A stretch of 6,153 bases of DNA from NCBI GenBank assembly GCA_947467405.1, contig CANIIN010000177.1, positions 1 through 6,153 on the forward strand. The letters run 5' to 3'. Below, one piece after another: positions 5,942 to 6,153 of the stretch (position 1 is its first letter; each line of letters opens with the position of its first letter). The translations under genes and the position numbers were made by a program. This DNA is from Betaproteobacteria bacterium (GTDB taxonomy: Bacteria > Pseudomonadota > Gammaproteobacteria > Burkholderiales > SG8-39). The notes below the pieces were generated by a model. It did not search any database, had not been told where the DNA came from, and worked only from the letters and a program-made list of their open reading frames with translations.

Positions 5942-6153
5942 TCAGCGTTTGAGGATGAGCCGGCAGGCGAACGAGCCGGCGATCATGGCCGCGACGAATA
6001 CCAGCGCTTCCATGCTGCCTGTTGAAAGCATCGCGATGCCTGGTCCCGGGCAATAGCCGCTCAGTCCCCAGCCGACGCCGAATACCGCAGAACCGACGAC
6101 CAGTGTCGCGTCGACGCGGGTCTTGTCGGGGCGGTGAAACATCGAGTCGAACA
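5942..6153 (-). CDS. YeeE/YedE-family membrane protein (C-terminal part, start missing)
   Basis: C-terminal part of an inner-membrane protein; the reading frame is open through the right edge, so the 5' end lies outside. The roughly 70 visible residues contain FGVGWGLSGYCPGPGIAML, the conserved Gly-rich motif with a central Cys seen in the YeeE/YedE (DUF6691, sulfur-transport) family. A second hydrophobic segment, MEALVFVAAMIAGSFACRLI, and a basic end LKR follow. YeeE-type proteins are known to move thiosulfate through conserved cysteines; in many bacteria the family is split over two adjacent short genes, and this looks like the second half. An ATG at 6142 exists but falls within family-like sequence, so it is probably not the true start. 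The gene is convergent with the DUF4124-like gene, with 28 bases between the stops, and is probably unrelated to the acyl-CoA module. Confidence 0.85.
   Translation of the reverse strand, partial: FDSMFHRPDKTRVDATLVVGSAVFGVGWGLSGYCPGPGIAMLSTGSMEALVFVAAMIAGSFACRLILKR

Noticed and set aside
5931..5946. GCTGA-N6-TCAGC inverted repeat between the convergent genes as a terminator
   Set aside because: Only 5 bp, no run of T beyond GTTT, and it overlaps the stop of the YeeE-like gene. It is too weak to call.
3056..6153. Idea that the DmdB-like ligase and the YeeE-like protein form a DMSP or organosulfur pathway
   Set aside because: The ligase label does not fix the substrate, no DmdA, DmdC or DmdD-like gene is visible, and the YeeE-like gene is convergent and separated by an unrelated small gene.

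Overview
The window is GC-rich bacterial DNA with tightly packed genes. Its gene content suggests a betaproteobacterium, probably of the order Burkholderiales. The clues are a LivHMG-type transporter set beside an acyl-CoA ligase, a short secreted DUF4124-like protein and a YeeE/YedE-type membrane protein. This assignment rests on family resemblance from memory, not on a database search.

Left half (1-2820, minus strand): three genes of a branched-chain-amino-acid-type (HAAT family) ABC importer are read right to left as livH-like permease, livM-like permease and livG-like ATPase. The ATPase runs off the left edge. The genes are joined by stop/start overlaps (TGATG, then ATGA), as in one translationally coupled operon. 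The usual partners, a second ATPase (LivF) and a periplasmic binding protein, are not in the window. The livH-like gene has no ATG, GTG or TTG at the position where the family normally begins; a CTG with a well-placed GGAG is the best start.

Centre (2821-3055): a 235-base divergent control region. It holds a plausible sigma-70 promoter (TTGACA box) for the right-hand operon and a GACAG/CTGTC inverted repeat overlapping that box. A small GC hairpin lies just upstream of the livH ribosome binding site.

Right half (3056-5913, plus strand): an AMP-forming acyl-CoA ligase, a crotonase-fold protein whose active-site pattern fits a delta3,delta2-enoyl-CoA isomerase better than a hydratase, and a small exported DUF4124-like protein. 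A 7-bp hairpin sits on the ligase stop codon. At the right edge (5942-6153, minus strand) is the C-terminal end of a YeeE/YedE-family inner-membrane protein, convergent with the small protein gene.

Read together, the divergent operons look like an uptake-and-activation module: the ABC importer would bring in an organic acid, the ligase would convert it to its CoA thioester, and the crotonase would act on an unsaturated CoA intermediate. The substrate cannot be read from the sequence. I found no RNA genes, mobile elements, CRISPR arrays or long repeats, and no clearly novel system. The most noteworthy points are the CTG start, the C-terminal extension of the LivM-like permease, and the isomerase-type active site.
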